NCBI GenBank assembly: GCA_025352265.1
Contig: JANXTS010000049.1
Span: forward strand, 1 to 44,073
Reading direction: 5' to 3'
Source: Variovorax sp.
GTDB lineage: Bacteria; Pseudomonadota; Gammaproteobacteria; Burkholderiales; Burkholderiaceae_C
Length of the DNA: 44,073 bases
Shown piece by piece: positions 34,095 to 42,229 of the stretch; within the stretch, counting starts at the first letter, position 1, and each line of letters opens with the position of its first letter. A program made the position numbers and the translations under genes. The notes under the pieces are model-generated. The model was not told where the DNA came from and did not search any database. It saw only the letters and a list, made by a program, of their open reading frames with translations.

Positions 34095-34349
34095 ATGAAA
34101 AAACTCTATGTGAACGTTGCTACCGCGGCCGTAGCCGTGCTCGCCGTAACGGCTGCTCAAGCCCAACACGTCTCCGGCCGCACCCGCGTACAGGTCGACG
34201 CCGCAGCACACGCGCCCGACCAGAACGTGGCGCGGGGCTCGCGTCAACAGCCGTGTCATTTCGACGATGGCGAATACGGCCAGCGCGAACGTGCCGCCTT
34301 AGCAGGCTCCGGCTTCCGTTCCGGCCAAGTAGTCAGCTCGATGACATAG
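34095..34349 (+). CDS. Small exported hypothetical protein
   Basis: An 84-residue protein with a clear signal peptide (MKKLYVNVATAAVAVLAVTA, cleavage near AQA-Q) and a hydrophilic mature part of about 60 residues with one cysteine. An AGGA ribosome binding site precedes the ATG 34095. No family is recognised. The stop is 21 bases before the next gene in the same direction. Confidence 0.6.
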   Translation: MKKLYVNVATAAVAVLAVTAAQAQHVSGRTRVQVDAAAHAPDQNVARGSRQQPCHFDDGEYGQRERAALAGSGFRSGQVVSSMT

Positions 34350-34370
34350 AGGGCGCCGTACATTCGCAGC

Positions 34371-35123
34371 ATGCGCTGCCCTCTTCGTTTCTGTTTCTCT
34401 CCCCCGACCGTTTGCCTTGCGACGCTCCTCACGCTGGGGCTCTGCCAACAGGCTGCGGCGCAAGACGCGCCGACACCCTACAAGCTCACGGTCGGCTCCT
34501 ACGGCGTATCTAGCGGCGGTTTGCCGGCGGGGCCTGGCCTCGACGTCAACCTGCGCTACACCTACGGCGACGGCAATGTCTGGCTCGGCTGGTTCCGCTC
34601 GCCGGTGCTCGACTTTTCGCAGTTGCGCAGCGGTTGGGATCACACGTTCACGCTCGGGCCGGTCCGCCTTTTACCGTCGGTGCAGGCGGCATCGGGGGGA
34701 TTCTTCGGTGGCAGCATCGCGGTCGAGACAGGCGATAGCTGGTTCGTCGGCGCGGGGCTGGGCCGCACCAATCTCCGCAACTACGCCAACCTCAACTTCG
34801 ACCCGAACGATTCATACACAGCCTACGGCGGTTACCGGTGGTCGGAAGCGACGTCGCTGCAAGTGCAACTGGTGCGGGACAACCGCCTCAATCCCGACCA
34901 GCAACACGTGCATTTGATCTGGCGACAGAGCGTCGGCAACGGCGAGCGACTCACCGTCGATCTGCTGGCCAAGCAGGGCACGGTCGACGGCCTCTTCATT
35001 CGTCGCGTCGGCCTGTCGGTCGGGTACGACTGGCCCCGCTGGTTCGTGCGCGCCGCATGGGACCCGAAGGTCAACTTCACGCCGCAGAACATGGTGCGGC
35101 TGTCGACAGGGATGCGCTTCTAG
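34371..35123 (+). CDS. Putative outer-membrane beta-barrel protein, unknown function
   Basis: A 250-residue protein with a signal peptide (CLATLLTLGLCQQAAAQ) and a mature part of alternating polar and aromatic residues in short strands (YKLTVGSYGVSSGG, NVWLGWFRSPV, SWFVGAGLGRTNL, RWFVRAAWDPKV). It ends TGMRF: a C-terminal phenylalanine, as expected for outer-membrane barrels recognised by BamA. No known porin family is evident. It may be expressed together with the small exported protein at 34095. Confidence 0.72.
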   Translation: MRCPLRFCFSPPTVCLATLLTLGLCQQAAAQDAPTPYKLTVGSYGVSSGGLPAGPGLDVNLRYTYGDGNVWLGWFRSPVLDFSQLRSGWDHTFTLGPVRLLPSVQAASGGFFGGSIAVETGDSWFVGAGLGRTNLRNYANLNFDPNDSYTAYGGYRWSEATSLQVQLVRDNRLNPDQQHVHLIWRQSVGNGERLTVDLLAKQGTVDGLFIRRVGLSVGYDWPRWFVRAAWDPKVNFTPQNMVRLSTGMRF

Positions 35124-35141
35124 GCGCACCCTGGCCGACCC

Positions 35142-36500
35142 TCACCCCAACATCGCGCCGTCGGCTCGCAGCTGCCTTTGGAGCGCGGCCACATCGACAT
35201 CGCGCACCGTGCCGCAGCCGGTGACGACGCTCGCCGCAGCCGTCCCCGCAGCCTGCCCCATCACGAAGCAACCGCCACTCGCACGCGCGGCCGACTGGCC
35301 CTCATGCGTCATCGACGCACAGCGGCCGGCGACCAGCAGGTTTTCGACCTGCTGCGGGACCAGCATGCGCCACGGCAGGTCGTTGTTGGCATTGCCGGCG
35401 TCGCGCGGAAAGCCCCAATCGATGCGGCCATCGCCATGCAATTCCATGGGCCACGCGTTGAGGCCGATGACATCGTCGAAGCGCGCAGATGACAGGATGT
35501 CTTCGCCGCTCAGTGCATAGTCGCCGCTCACGCGCCGCGTCTCACGAATGCCCACCTGCGGCGCGATGTCGACGATTTGCGAGTGCTCAAAGCCGGGTAC
35601 CTTCTCTCGCATGAAGCGAAAGTATTCGACGATCTGCCGCCGTCCTTCGGTCTCGCCTGCACTCAGTTCGCGCGCGTCCACTCCGCTCATCGCGCGACCC
35701 GCTTCGTTGCGGATCTGCGTGACGTTGGCACGCCATTCGGTAGGGTTAATCTGCGGCCGCACGATGGCGCCCTCACGCGGAAACTTGTAGCGGCCGGGTT
35801 CGTCGCGCAGGGCTGCGTCCATCAAGTCGTTGATGGCCTTGAACTCGCCGATGGCAGCCAGTGCACGCTCCGACTCGACGTGCCCGATGCGGAACATCGT
35901 CGTTGGGAACAGGCTGTTGCCGTGGCCGTCGCCGACCTCGAAAGGCACGGCGGCAAAGGCCGCCACGTCGGCGTCGCCGGAGCAGTCGATGAAGACTTTG
36001 GAGCGAATCGCCTGCCGGCCCGACTTAGTTTCGACCACGAGCGCAGTGATGCACGCATCTTCTTTGATGACTGCAGCGGCCCATGCGTGGAACAGCACGT
36101 CGACATGGGCCGACAACAGCATCTGATCGGCCGCGCACTTGTACGCCGACACATCGTAGGAGCGCACGCGAATGCGGCCCTGCATGCCGTCTTGCGGCTT
36201 GTTGAGCCCGCCGAGCGCATCGATGCGCTGCATCAGGTCGTCGACCACGCCGTGCACCAGTTGCTGCATCTCGCCGTTCTTGCGGCCGTAGAGCCCGGCA
36301 AAATTCGTGACGCCGCCGGCAGTCCCCATGCCGCCGAGAAAGCCGTAACGCTCGACCAGCAAGGTGCGCGCGCCGTGCGTTGCTGCACTTACGGCGGCGG
36401 CCAGCCCAGCGGGCCCGCCACCGATGACAACGACGTCGTACTCACCGAAGACCGGAAGCGCGCGGCCGGGTTCGTCCAGCGTGGTGGTACGTGCCGTCAT
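35142..36500 (-). CDS. FAD-dependent oxidoreductase (FAD_oxidored family)
   Basis: A 452-residue flavoenzyme. The N-terminal dinucleotide-binding motif reads YDVVVIGGGPAGLAAAVSAA with the acidic end of strand 2 in LLVERYGFLGG; the C-terminus has VAGRCASMTHEGQSAARASG, the family's second FAD segment. Such enzymes oxidise or reduce small organic acids or act as tricarballylate-type dehydrogenases; the substrate is not determinable. The gene starts seven bases after the Bug receptor gene on the same strand, so they are likely to process the same compound. Confidence 0.85.
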   Translation of the reverse strand: MTARTTTLDEPGRALPVFGEYDVVVIGGGPAGLAAAVSAATHGARTLLVERYGFLGGMGTAGGVTNFAGLYGRKNGEMQQLVHGVVDDLMQRIDALGGLNKPQDGMQGRIRVRSYDVSAYKCAADQMLLSAHVDVLFHAWAAAVIKEDACITALVVETKSGRQAIRSKVFIDCSGDADVAAFAAVPFEVGDGHGNSLFPTTMFRIGHVESERALAAIGEFKAINDLMDAALRDEPGRYKFPREGAIVRPQINPTEWRANVTQIRNEAGRAMSGVDARELSAGETEGRRQIVEYFRFMREKVPGFEHSQIVDIAPQVGIRETRRVSGDYALSGEDILSSARFDDVIGLNAWPMELHGDGRIDWGFPRDAGNANNDLPWRMLVPQQVENLLVAGRCASMTHEGQSAARASGGCFVMGQAAGTAAASVVTGCGTVRDVDVAALQRQLRADGAMLG

Positions 36501-36507
36501 GCGCCGG

Positions 36508-37512
36508 TCATTCGATCTTGATGCCGCGCGCGGCGATGATCTTCGCCATGGTCGCGCTCTCTTCCTTGATGCGCGTCTTCAGGCCTTCGGCCGAGGTGCC
36601 GACCGCCTGCCAGCCCTGGTTGAAGAGCAGACGTCGCACGTCGGGGTTCTGCATGATCTTCGGCATCTCGATTGCCAGCCGGTCCTGTGCCGCCTTCGAC
36701 AAACTCGCTGGTCCGATGAGCGCGGTCCACACCTCGAGCTGGAAGTCCTTGACGCCCGCATCGGCGAGCGAAGGCGCCTCGGGCATCAGCACGCTGCGGC
36801 CACTGGTGGTCAGGCCGATCACCTTCAGCTTGCCGCCTTTGGCTTGCGGCTGCGCGATGCCCGGCGGCACCAGCGCCATCTGGATCTGCCCGCCAATCAT
36901 GGCGGTCACGACCTGCGGATTGCCCTGATACGGAATGTGCTGCGGCATCAGGCCGGGCATCTTCGCCTTCAGCAGTTCCATGCCCAAATGACCGACCGAG
37001 CCGGTGCCCACGGAACCGAAATTCCAGGTGTCGCCGGCCTTGCGTGCGGCATCGAAGAAGGCAGCGCCATCGGGTGCCGACGTTTGCGTGACCAGCACCA
37101 GCGGCGCGGTCGCCAGCAGGCTGATGTAGCTGAAGTCCTTGCCCGGGTCGTAAGGCAGCCGCGGGTACAGCATCTTGGCGGAGGTGAGGTTGCCGTTGAT
37201 GACCACGCCCAGCGTGTGACCGTCGGTCGCCTTGGCCACCTGGTCGGTCGCGATGTTGCCCGAGGCACCGGGCTTGTTATCGACGATCACCGGCTGTCCG
37301 AGCGCACGGCTCAGCGGCTCGGCGATGGCGCGCGCCGCCATGTCGGGCGTCGATCCTCCCGGGAAGCCGACGAGGATGCGAATCGGTTTGGTCGGCCACG
37401 CTGGCGTGCCCTGCGCCGCAGCGCCGATCACCACCGTGCAAAGACCGACCGCCATGGCCGCGAGCTGGAAGCGCCGCGACAAGCGCGGCAGGACTTTTTG
37501 TATTGAATGCAT
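36508..37512 (-). CDS. Bug-family tripartite tricarboxylate transporter receptor
   Basis: A 334-residue periplasmic binding protein of the TTT/Bug family, abundant in Burkholderiales. A signal peptide (FQLAAMAVGLCTVVIGAAAQ) precedes the family text WPTKPIRILVGFPGGSTPDM, PVIVDNKPGASGNIATDQVA and the late FGSVGTGSVGHLGMELL. It binds carboxylates or small neutral compounds for TctAB; no TctAB genes are present here. ATG 37512 is the start giving a full signal peptide. It is followed by the FAD oxidoreductase gene. Confidence 0.92.
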   Translation of the reverse strand: MHSIQKVLPRLSRRFQLAAMAVGLCTVVIGAAAQGTPAWPTKPIRILVGFPGGSTPDMAARAIAEPLSRALGQPVIVDNKPGASGNIATDQVAKATDGHTLGVVINGNLTSAKMLYPRLPYDPGKDFSYISLLATAPLVLVTQTSAPDGAAFFDAARKAGDTWNFGSVGTGSVGHLGMELLKAKMPGLMPQHIPYQGNPQVVTAMIGGQIQMALVPPGIAQPQAKGGKLKVIGLTTSGRSVLMPEAPSLADAGVKDFQLEVWTALIGPASLSKAAQDRLAIEMPKIMQNPDVRRLLFNQGWQAVGTSAEGLKTRIKEESATMAKIIAARGIKIE

Positions 37513-37616
37513 GTTGAAGAGGAGAGGAATGCGTGGCGCGGTATGACCGCTCTCGGGAATAATGCCGACGATTATCCAACGCCGTCGCGCTGGGCGCTCA
37601 TTCCGGAAGCGGACCC

Positions 37617-38069
37617 ATGTCATCCATTACGCTGCGTTTTCTTGCTGAGCCTCACACCGTCAACTTCGGCGGCAAGGTGCATGGCGGCACGGTCATGAAG
37701 TGGATCGACGAAGCCGGCTACGCATGCGCAACCAGCTGGGCCAAGCGCTACTGCGTGACCGCGTTCATCGGCAGCATGCGCTTCCAACACCCCGTCAAGA
37801 TCGGCGACCTGGTCGAGGTCGAAGCCCGCCTCGCCTACACCGGCACGACCAGCATGAACATCTCGGTCGAGTTGCGCAGCGGTGACATGAAGGGCGGCGA
37901 GATGACCAAGACCACCGAGTGCCTGGTGGTGTTCGTGTCGGTCGACTCGCATGGCCGGCCAATGCCAGTCGAGGCTTTCACGCCGAGCACGCCAGGTGAG
38001 GCCGCATTGGCGGAGCGCGCCAGGTCGCATCTCGAAGCGACTCGGGCTGCGGCAAGTCAGAAGATCTAG
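37617..38069 (+). CDS. Acyl-CoA thioesterase (hotdog, YciA/ACOT type)
   Basis: A 150-residue single-hotdog acyl-CoA hydrolase. Family text: FGGKVHGGTVMKWIDEAGYACA, with the acid residue in KWIDEAGY, FIGSMRFQHPVKIGDLVEVEARLAYTGTTSMNISVEL and ECLVVFVSVDSHGRPMPV (each quoted in part). Length is normal for the family. It hydrolyses short- to long-chain acyl-CoA in the cytoplasm as a hexamer in known relatives. It is divergent from the Bug receptor gene (104-base gap) and converges on the PIN-domain gene. Confidence 0.9.
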   Translation: MSSITLRFLAEPHTVNFGGKVHGGTVMKWIDEAGYACATSWAKRYCVTAFIGSMRFQHPVKIGDLVEVEARLAYTGTTSMNISVELRSGDMKGGEMTKTTECLVVFVSVDSHGRPMPVEAFTPSTPGEAALAERARSHLEATRAAASQKI

Positions 38070-38093
38070 GCGCGGGCGTTCCAGCGACCGAAG

Positions 38094-38570
38094 CTAAGGG
38101 ACGAGGCGGCTTTGCCCGTTGTCGAACCAGTGGGTCTCGAACCCATCTTTTAGCAGCACGACCTTGGTTGCCCCTGGTATTGCGCCGCTCAGCCGGCTGA
38201 CATATTTCGCCAGCATGCCTTCGTCCTCGCTGAGAAGGTGGGTTATGTTCTCGCACTGACACTGCGCGATGAGCTTGAAATCATCTTTGACTCTGACACG
38301 ATCGTCACCCGCATCGCGATCGATGCCACGCAGCAAAAGTCCGCAAGCCATGGCGTGATCGACATTGAACGGAAGCACCACAAAATTGCGTAGCGGGAGA
38401 TCGTTGATCGCCTGCTTTACCTGGAATTCGGATATTGCAATCGTCGACAGAAACATCGGCACTTGCCGTTGAATGCACTCTCTGTAATAGCGCTGAGCAG
38501 CACCGTGATGCGCGCGCGTCGGATCACTGAACGAGATCAGGAAGCTCGTATCGAGCAATACGCTGATCAA
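38094..38570 (-). CDS. PIN-domain protein (VapC-like ribonuclease)
   Basis: A 158-residue PIN-domain protein. Acidic active-site candidates in the family order are Asp7 (VLLDTSFLISF), Glu48 (ISEFQVKQ), Asp96 or Asp97 (VKDDFKLIAQ) and Glu115/Asp116 (LSEDEGM). PIN proteins of this size are mostly metal-dependent RNases acting as toxins. Its ATG overlaps the stop of the upstream partner by four bases. The local base composition is lower in GC than the flanks, which hints at acquisition. It is about 20-30 residues longer than most VapC proteins. Whether it is toxic is untested. Confidence 0.82.
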   Translation of the reverse strand: MISVLLDTSFLISFSDPTRAHHGAAQRYYRECIQRQVPMFLSTIAISEFQVKQAINDLPLRNFVVLPFNVDHAMACGLLLRGIDRDAGDDRVRVKDDFKLIAQCQCENITHLLSEDEGMLAKYVSRLSGAIPGATKVVLLKDGFETHWFDNGQSRLVP

Positions 38571-39340
38571 TCCGCTCCCCCGCGCAACTCATCTACCCAC
38601 GACGTTGCGTCGGGCACATCCTTCCACGCCTGGGCACCGCGCTTGGTCAATCGCGCAAGCTCGTCCTCATCGACGCTCGGCGCGTACTCGACGAACTCGA
38701 CGAGTCGGGCATCTCGCAACTCACGAGTGAGGACGTTGTACTGCGCTCTCACCCGAAGCATCGCCATCTTGTAAAGACGATTGACCTTTTCATTGCGCAA
38801 CTGATCTCTGTCCGTCGCAACCGTGAGGGAAGTGCCGTCGGGCAGGCGAACGTGCGCGTTGACCTTGACCGAGCCACCCAAATCCTGGATCTCACCGCGA
38901 ACATATCGCTCTACTTGCACCCACTGGTCGGCATCGTCGGCACGATAGTCGCTGTCTGAACTCACAAGCACCGGACGTGACAGAAACGGCGCGGCAATTC
39001 GAAAGGTAATTCCACTCGTCTTGCGTGCGATCTTTTGCCAGCGTTCGATGACTTCACGGCGCTTGCGATCTACGGCGTCGAGCAGTTCGGTTTCAAGCAA
39101 TGTCTTCAAGTCGTGGAAAAGCAGGGGAGCTAGCGCGATCGGCGCCGTTTGAATGGCGAGCGAGCCTTCGATGACCGCCACCTCCAACTGCGCGGTGTCG
39201 ACCTCTTTGGTTTCACCTCGCAAAAACTGCGAGACGTCTGCGGAAAATTCGGCCAAGACGCTCAAACGCACACGCGCAGGCGACGCTTCATGGCCTGCCG
39301 AACGGTCTACGAGTGCGATAGTGATGCGTTGGGCGTCCAT
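38567..39340 (-). CDS. PIN partner of unknown family with antitoxin-like C-terminal tail
   Basis: A 257-residue protein of no family I recognise. It has no signal, membrane span or obvious HTH, AbrB or ribbon-helix-helix motif of a standard antitoxin. Residues 1-210 look like a mixed alpha/beta domain (IRIALVDRS-type start, QWVQVERYVRGEIQDLGGSVK, ARTLRV-like DRDQLRNEKVNRLYKM). The last 35 residues (LTKRGAQAW, then ATSWVDELRGG) resemble the toxin-binding tails of VapB/ParD-like antitoxins, which often end WxxELRGG. It precedes the PIN gene with a 4-base overlap, the order and coupling typical of toxin-antitoxin pairs. Confidence 0.6.
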   Translation of the reverse strand: MDAQRITIALVDRSAGHEASPARVRLSVLAEFSADVSQFLRGETKEVDTAQLEVAVIEGSLAIQTAPIALAPLLFHDLKTLLETELLDAVDRKRREVIERWQKIARKTSGITFRIAAPFLSRPVLVSSDSDYRADDADQWVQVERYVRGEIQDLGGSVKVNAHVRLPDGTSLTVATDRDQLRNEKVNRLYKMAMLRVRAQYNVLTRELRDARLVEFVEYAPSVDEDELARLTKRGAQAWKDVPDATSWVDELRGGAD

Positions 39341-39389
39341 CCGATCGATTGTAGAGAGACGCTCCGCAAACGCCTATGCGCCTATGCGC

Positions 39390-40682
39390 TTACGGCACGT
39401 TAGCCAGCACCGTCCCGCTCACCTCACCCAGCCCGATCCGCACCGCCCCCGCGCGCTCGCACCAGCCGCGTAGCGTCAGCGTGTCGCCGTCTTCAAGGAA
39501 CGTGCGGCGCTCGCCGTTGGGCAGCGTGATGGGTTGCTTGCCGCCCATCGTGAGTTCGAGCAGCGAGCCGGCCTGATCGGGCTCGGGGCCCGACAAGGTA
39601 CCGGAGCCGAGCAGGTCGCCGGGCTGCAGATTGCAGCCATTCACCGTGTGGTGCGCGACCAGCTGCGCGGCGGTCCAGTAGGCGGCCTGCGTGGTGTTGC
39701 CGAGCGTGAGACGCACCGGTGCGGTGCCCGCTTCGCGCATCGCGGCGGTCTGCAGCAGCACTTCGAGCGTGATGTCGAGCGCGCCCGCATCGCGATTGGC
39801 TTGCGAGTCGAGGTACGGCATCGGCTGCGGGTCGCCGGCCGGGCGCTCGAACTTCGCGCGGAACGGCGCGAGTGCGTCCATCGTCACCAGCCACGGCGAT
39901 ACGGTGCTGGCGAAATTCTTCGCGAGGAACGGGCCGAGCGGCTGGTATTCCCAAGCCTGCAAGTCGCGCGCCGACCAGTCGTTGAATAGCGTCACGCCAA
40001 AGAGATGCTGTTCGGCCTGCTCTATGCCGATCGGCTCGCCCAGTGCATTGCCCTGGCCGATGAAAAAGCCAAGCTCCAGTTCGTAGTCGAGCCGCTTGCT
40101 GGGGCCGAACGACGGTTCGGTCGCATCGGGCGCCTTGGTCTGGCCCTTCGGTCGCTTGAACTGTTGGCCACTCACGCCGATCGACGAACTGCGGCCGTGG
40201 TACCCGATGGGCACCCACTTGTAGTTGGGCATCAGCGGCTGGTCGGGTCGGAACAGTTTGCCGACGGTCGTCGCATGGTGGATGCCGGTGTAGAAATCGG
40301 TGTAGTCACCGATGCGGCAAGGCACGTGCATCGCGACCTGCGCGGGGTTGACCAGCGCGTTCTCCCACTCGGCCTGGCGTGCGCTGCCTTGGGTCAGGCC
40401 TTGCGAAATCAGCGAGCGCAAGGCCGCACGTTTTGCCGGCGTTGCGGCCATCAACGTGTTCATGTCGTCGGTGTCGATCAGCTTGGCCATGCGCAGGTCG
40501 AGGATCTTGTCGCCGATGGCCACGCCGATGCGTGGCTCGTGACGCGGCGCGCGGCTGAAGGTGCCGAAAGGCAGGTTCTGTATCGGAAAATCACAGCCCG
40601 TGTCGTTGGCCGACTCGACCCAGCTGCGGCGCTTCGGGTCGTGCGTTTCGTTGATTGCGTTGGCAACGTTGATCATGGTCAT
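39390..40682 (-). CDS. fahA: Fumarylacetoacetase
   Basis: A 430-residue fumarylacetoacetate hydrolase, last step of tyrosine/phenylacetate breakdown, giving fumarate and acetoacetate. Metal and active-site text is present: [62 protein letters not shown] and later [16 protein letters not shown]. Length is normal for the family. The ATG 40682 overlaps the hmgA stop by four bases, so translation is coupled; an ATG two codons later is also in frame. Confidence 0.96.
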   Translation of the reverse strand: MTMINVANAINETHDPKRRSWVESANDTGCDFPIQNLPFGTFSRAPRHEPRIGVAIGDKILDLRMAKLIDTDDMNTLMAATPAKRAALRSLISQGLTQGSARQAEWENALVNPAQVAMHVPCRIGDYTDFYTGIHHATTVGKLFRPDQPLMPNYKWVPIGYHGRSSSIGVSGQQFKRPKGQTKAPDATEPSFGPSKRLDYELELGFFIGQGNALGEPIGIEQAEQHLFGVTLFNDWSARDLQAWEYQPLGPFLAKNFASTVSPWLVTMDALAPFRAKFERPAGDPQPMPYLDSQANRDAGALDITLEVLLQTAAMREAGTAPVRLTLGNTTQAAYWTAAQLVAHHTVNGCNLQPGDLLGSGTLSGPEPDQAGSLLELTMGGKQPITLPNGERRTFLEDGDTLTLRGWCERAGAVRIGLGEVSGTVLANVP

Positions 40683-41989
40683 GACTTGAATTGGTCTTTG
40701 AGGCCAGCCCAGCAATCGGCATAGGCGTGGTCGAGCACCGGGCTCTGCATGGCCCACGGTGTCGGGATGAATCGAAAACGGCTCTCGAACATGAAGGCCA
40801 GCGTGTTGTCGAGCTTCTGCGGTTTGAGGTCGGCGCGGCTGGCCTTGTCGAAGGCTTCTTCATCCGGCCCGTGCGGCACCATCATGTTGTGCAGGCTGGC
40901 GCCGCCGGGCTTGAAGCCGCCCGGCTTGGCGTCGTACTCGCCGTAGACCAGCCCCATGAATTCGCTCATCAGGTTGCGGTGGTACCACGGCGGCCTGAAG
41001 GTGTTTTCCATCACCAGCCAGCGCGGCGGAAAGATGACGAAATCGCAGTTGGCGGCGCCGGGCGTGTCGCTCGGAGAGGTGAGCACGGTAAAGATCGAAG
41101 GGTCCGGATGGTCGAAGCTGATCGAGCCGATCGTCATGAAGTTGGCCGTGTCGTACTTGACGGGTGCCAGGTTGCCGTGCCACGCGACCACGTTGAAGGG
41201 CGACTGCTTCATCGGTGCGCGCCAGAAGCGACCACCGAATTTCTTGACGATTTCGTAGGCGCCGTCGGCATCTTCAAAGGCTGCGACGGGTGCTTGAAAA
41301 TCGCGCGCGTTGGCGAGGCCGTTCGACCCGATGGGTCCGAGCTCAGGCAAGCGGAACTGCGCGCCGTAGTTCTCGCAGACGTAACCGCGAGACAAACCGT
41401 CGGGCAGTGCCACCTTGAACACGAGACCGCGCGGCATCACCGCGATCTCGCCCGGCGCGACTTCCAGCACGCCGAGTTCCGACGTGATGACCAGTCGCCC
41501 TTGTTGCGGCACCAACAGGAGTTCGCCATCGGCGTTGACGAAGGCGCGGCGGCCCATCGATCGGCCGGCCAGGTAGACGTGCGCAGCGACGCCGCTCTGC
41601 GCCTCCGCATCGCCGTTGGCCGCCAGCGTGTGCATGCCGTCGACGAAGTCGGCCGCGCTTGCACCGCTCTCGGCGTCGAGAGGAATCGCGCCCCAGCGCA
41701 TCGGTTCCGGCGGCAGCGCGATGCTGCGGTCGCCGCCTGTCGTCCACACCGCCTGCTCGTACGGCGCATAGCGGCCGGACACCACCGAAGGCTGGCGCCG
41801 ATAGACCCAGGTGCGCCGGTTCTCGTGTCGCGCCGCGGTGAAGGCGGTGCCGGAGATCAGCTCCGGATAGAGATCGAACGGCGCGCGCTGCGGGCTGTTG
41901 CGATGCTGCGGCAACGCACCGGCGACGGCCTCGGTCGCGTACTCGTTGGCGAAGCCGGATTGGTAGGAGAGGGTGTCAGTGCTTGTCAT
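40679..41989 (-). CDS. hmgA: Homogentisate 1,2-dioxygenase
   Basis: A 436-residue ring-cleaving dioxygenase that opens homogentisate to maleylacetoacetate using Fe(II). Hallmarks: [18 protein letters not shown] at the start, the iron site in [18 protein letters not shown] and in [18 protein letters not shown], and [14 protein letters not shown] near the end. Length is normal for the family. It is read together with fahA (4-base overlap) and follows mhaB by 40 bases. Confidence 0.97.
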   Translation of the reverse strand: MTSTDTLSYQSGFANEYATEAVAGALPQHRNSPQRAPFDLYPELISGTAFTAARHENRRTWVYRRQPSVVSGRYAPYEQAVWTTGGDRSIALPPEPMRWGAIPLDAESGASAADFVDGMHTLAANGDAEAQSGVAAHVYLAGRSMGRRAFVNADGELLLVPQQGRLVITSELGVLEVAPGEIAVMPRGLVFKVALPDGLSRGYVCENYGAQFRLPELGPIGSNGLANARDFQAPVAAFEDADGAYEIVKKFGGRFWRAPMKQSPFNVVAWHGNLAPVKYDTANFMTIGSISFDHPDPSIFTVLTSPSDTPGAANCDFVIFPPRWLVMENTFRPPWYHRNLMSEFMGLVYGEYDAKPGGFKPGGASLHNMMVPHGPDEEAFDKASRADLKPQKLDNTLAFMFESRFRFIPTPWAMQSPVLDHAYADCWAGLKDQFKS

Positions 41990-42029
41990 GGAATTTCTCG
42001 ACGACGGAGTCGAACGGAACAGAATTTTC

Positions 42030-42218
42030 TCAGGCTTGCCGGGCGGCGGCCAACGCCTCGCGCAGCGCCACCATCGACCCGATGTGATTGGCGAGCACCA
42101 GCACCAGGCGCGCGTTGAAGGCGTGGCTTTGCTCTGTCGACAGGCCTTGGTGCGCGTCGATAAGTGCTTCGTAGAAGTCGTCTGGCGCATCGAGATTGGG
42201 CGTGAGGACGAGGCTCAT
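42030..42218 (-). CDS. mhaB: DUF2783 protein, probable MhaB coupling subunit
   Basis: A 62-residue protein of the DUF2783 family, with [20 protein letters not shown] and [22 protein letters not shown]. Its size (about 6.8 kDa) and position between a large flavin hydroxylase and hmgA fit MhaB, the small coupling protein of 3-hydroxyphenylacetate 6-hydroxylase described in Pseudomonas putida. That identity is from size and context. ATG 42218 lies 11 bases after the mhaA stop. Confidence 0.75.
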   Translation of the reverse strand: MSLVLTPNLDAPDDFYEALIDAHQGLSTEQSHAFNARLVLVLANHIGSMVALREALAAARQA

Positions 42219-42229
42219 GACTGTTCCTT

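Noticed and set aside
39149..39576. Short plus-strand frames between the PIN partner gene and fahA
   Set aside because: They overlap well-supported minus-strand genes and show no domain or start signal.
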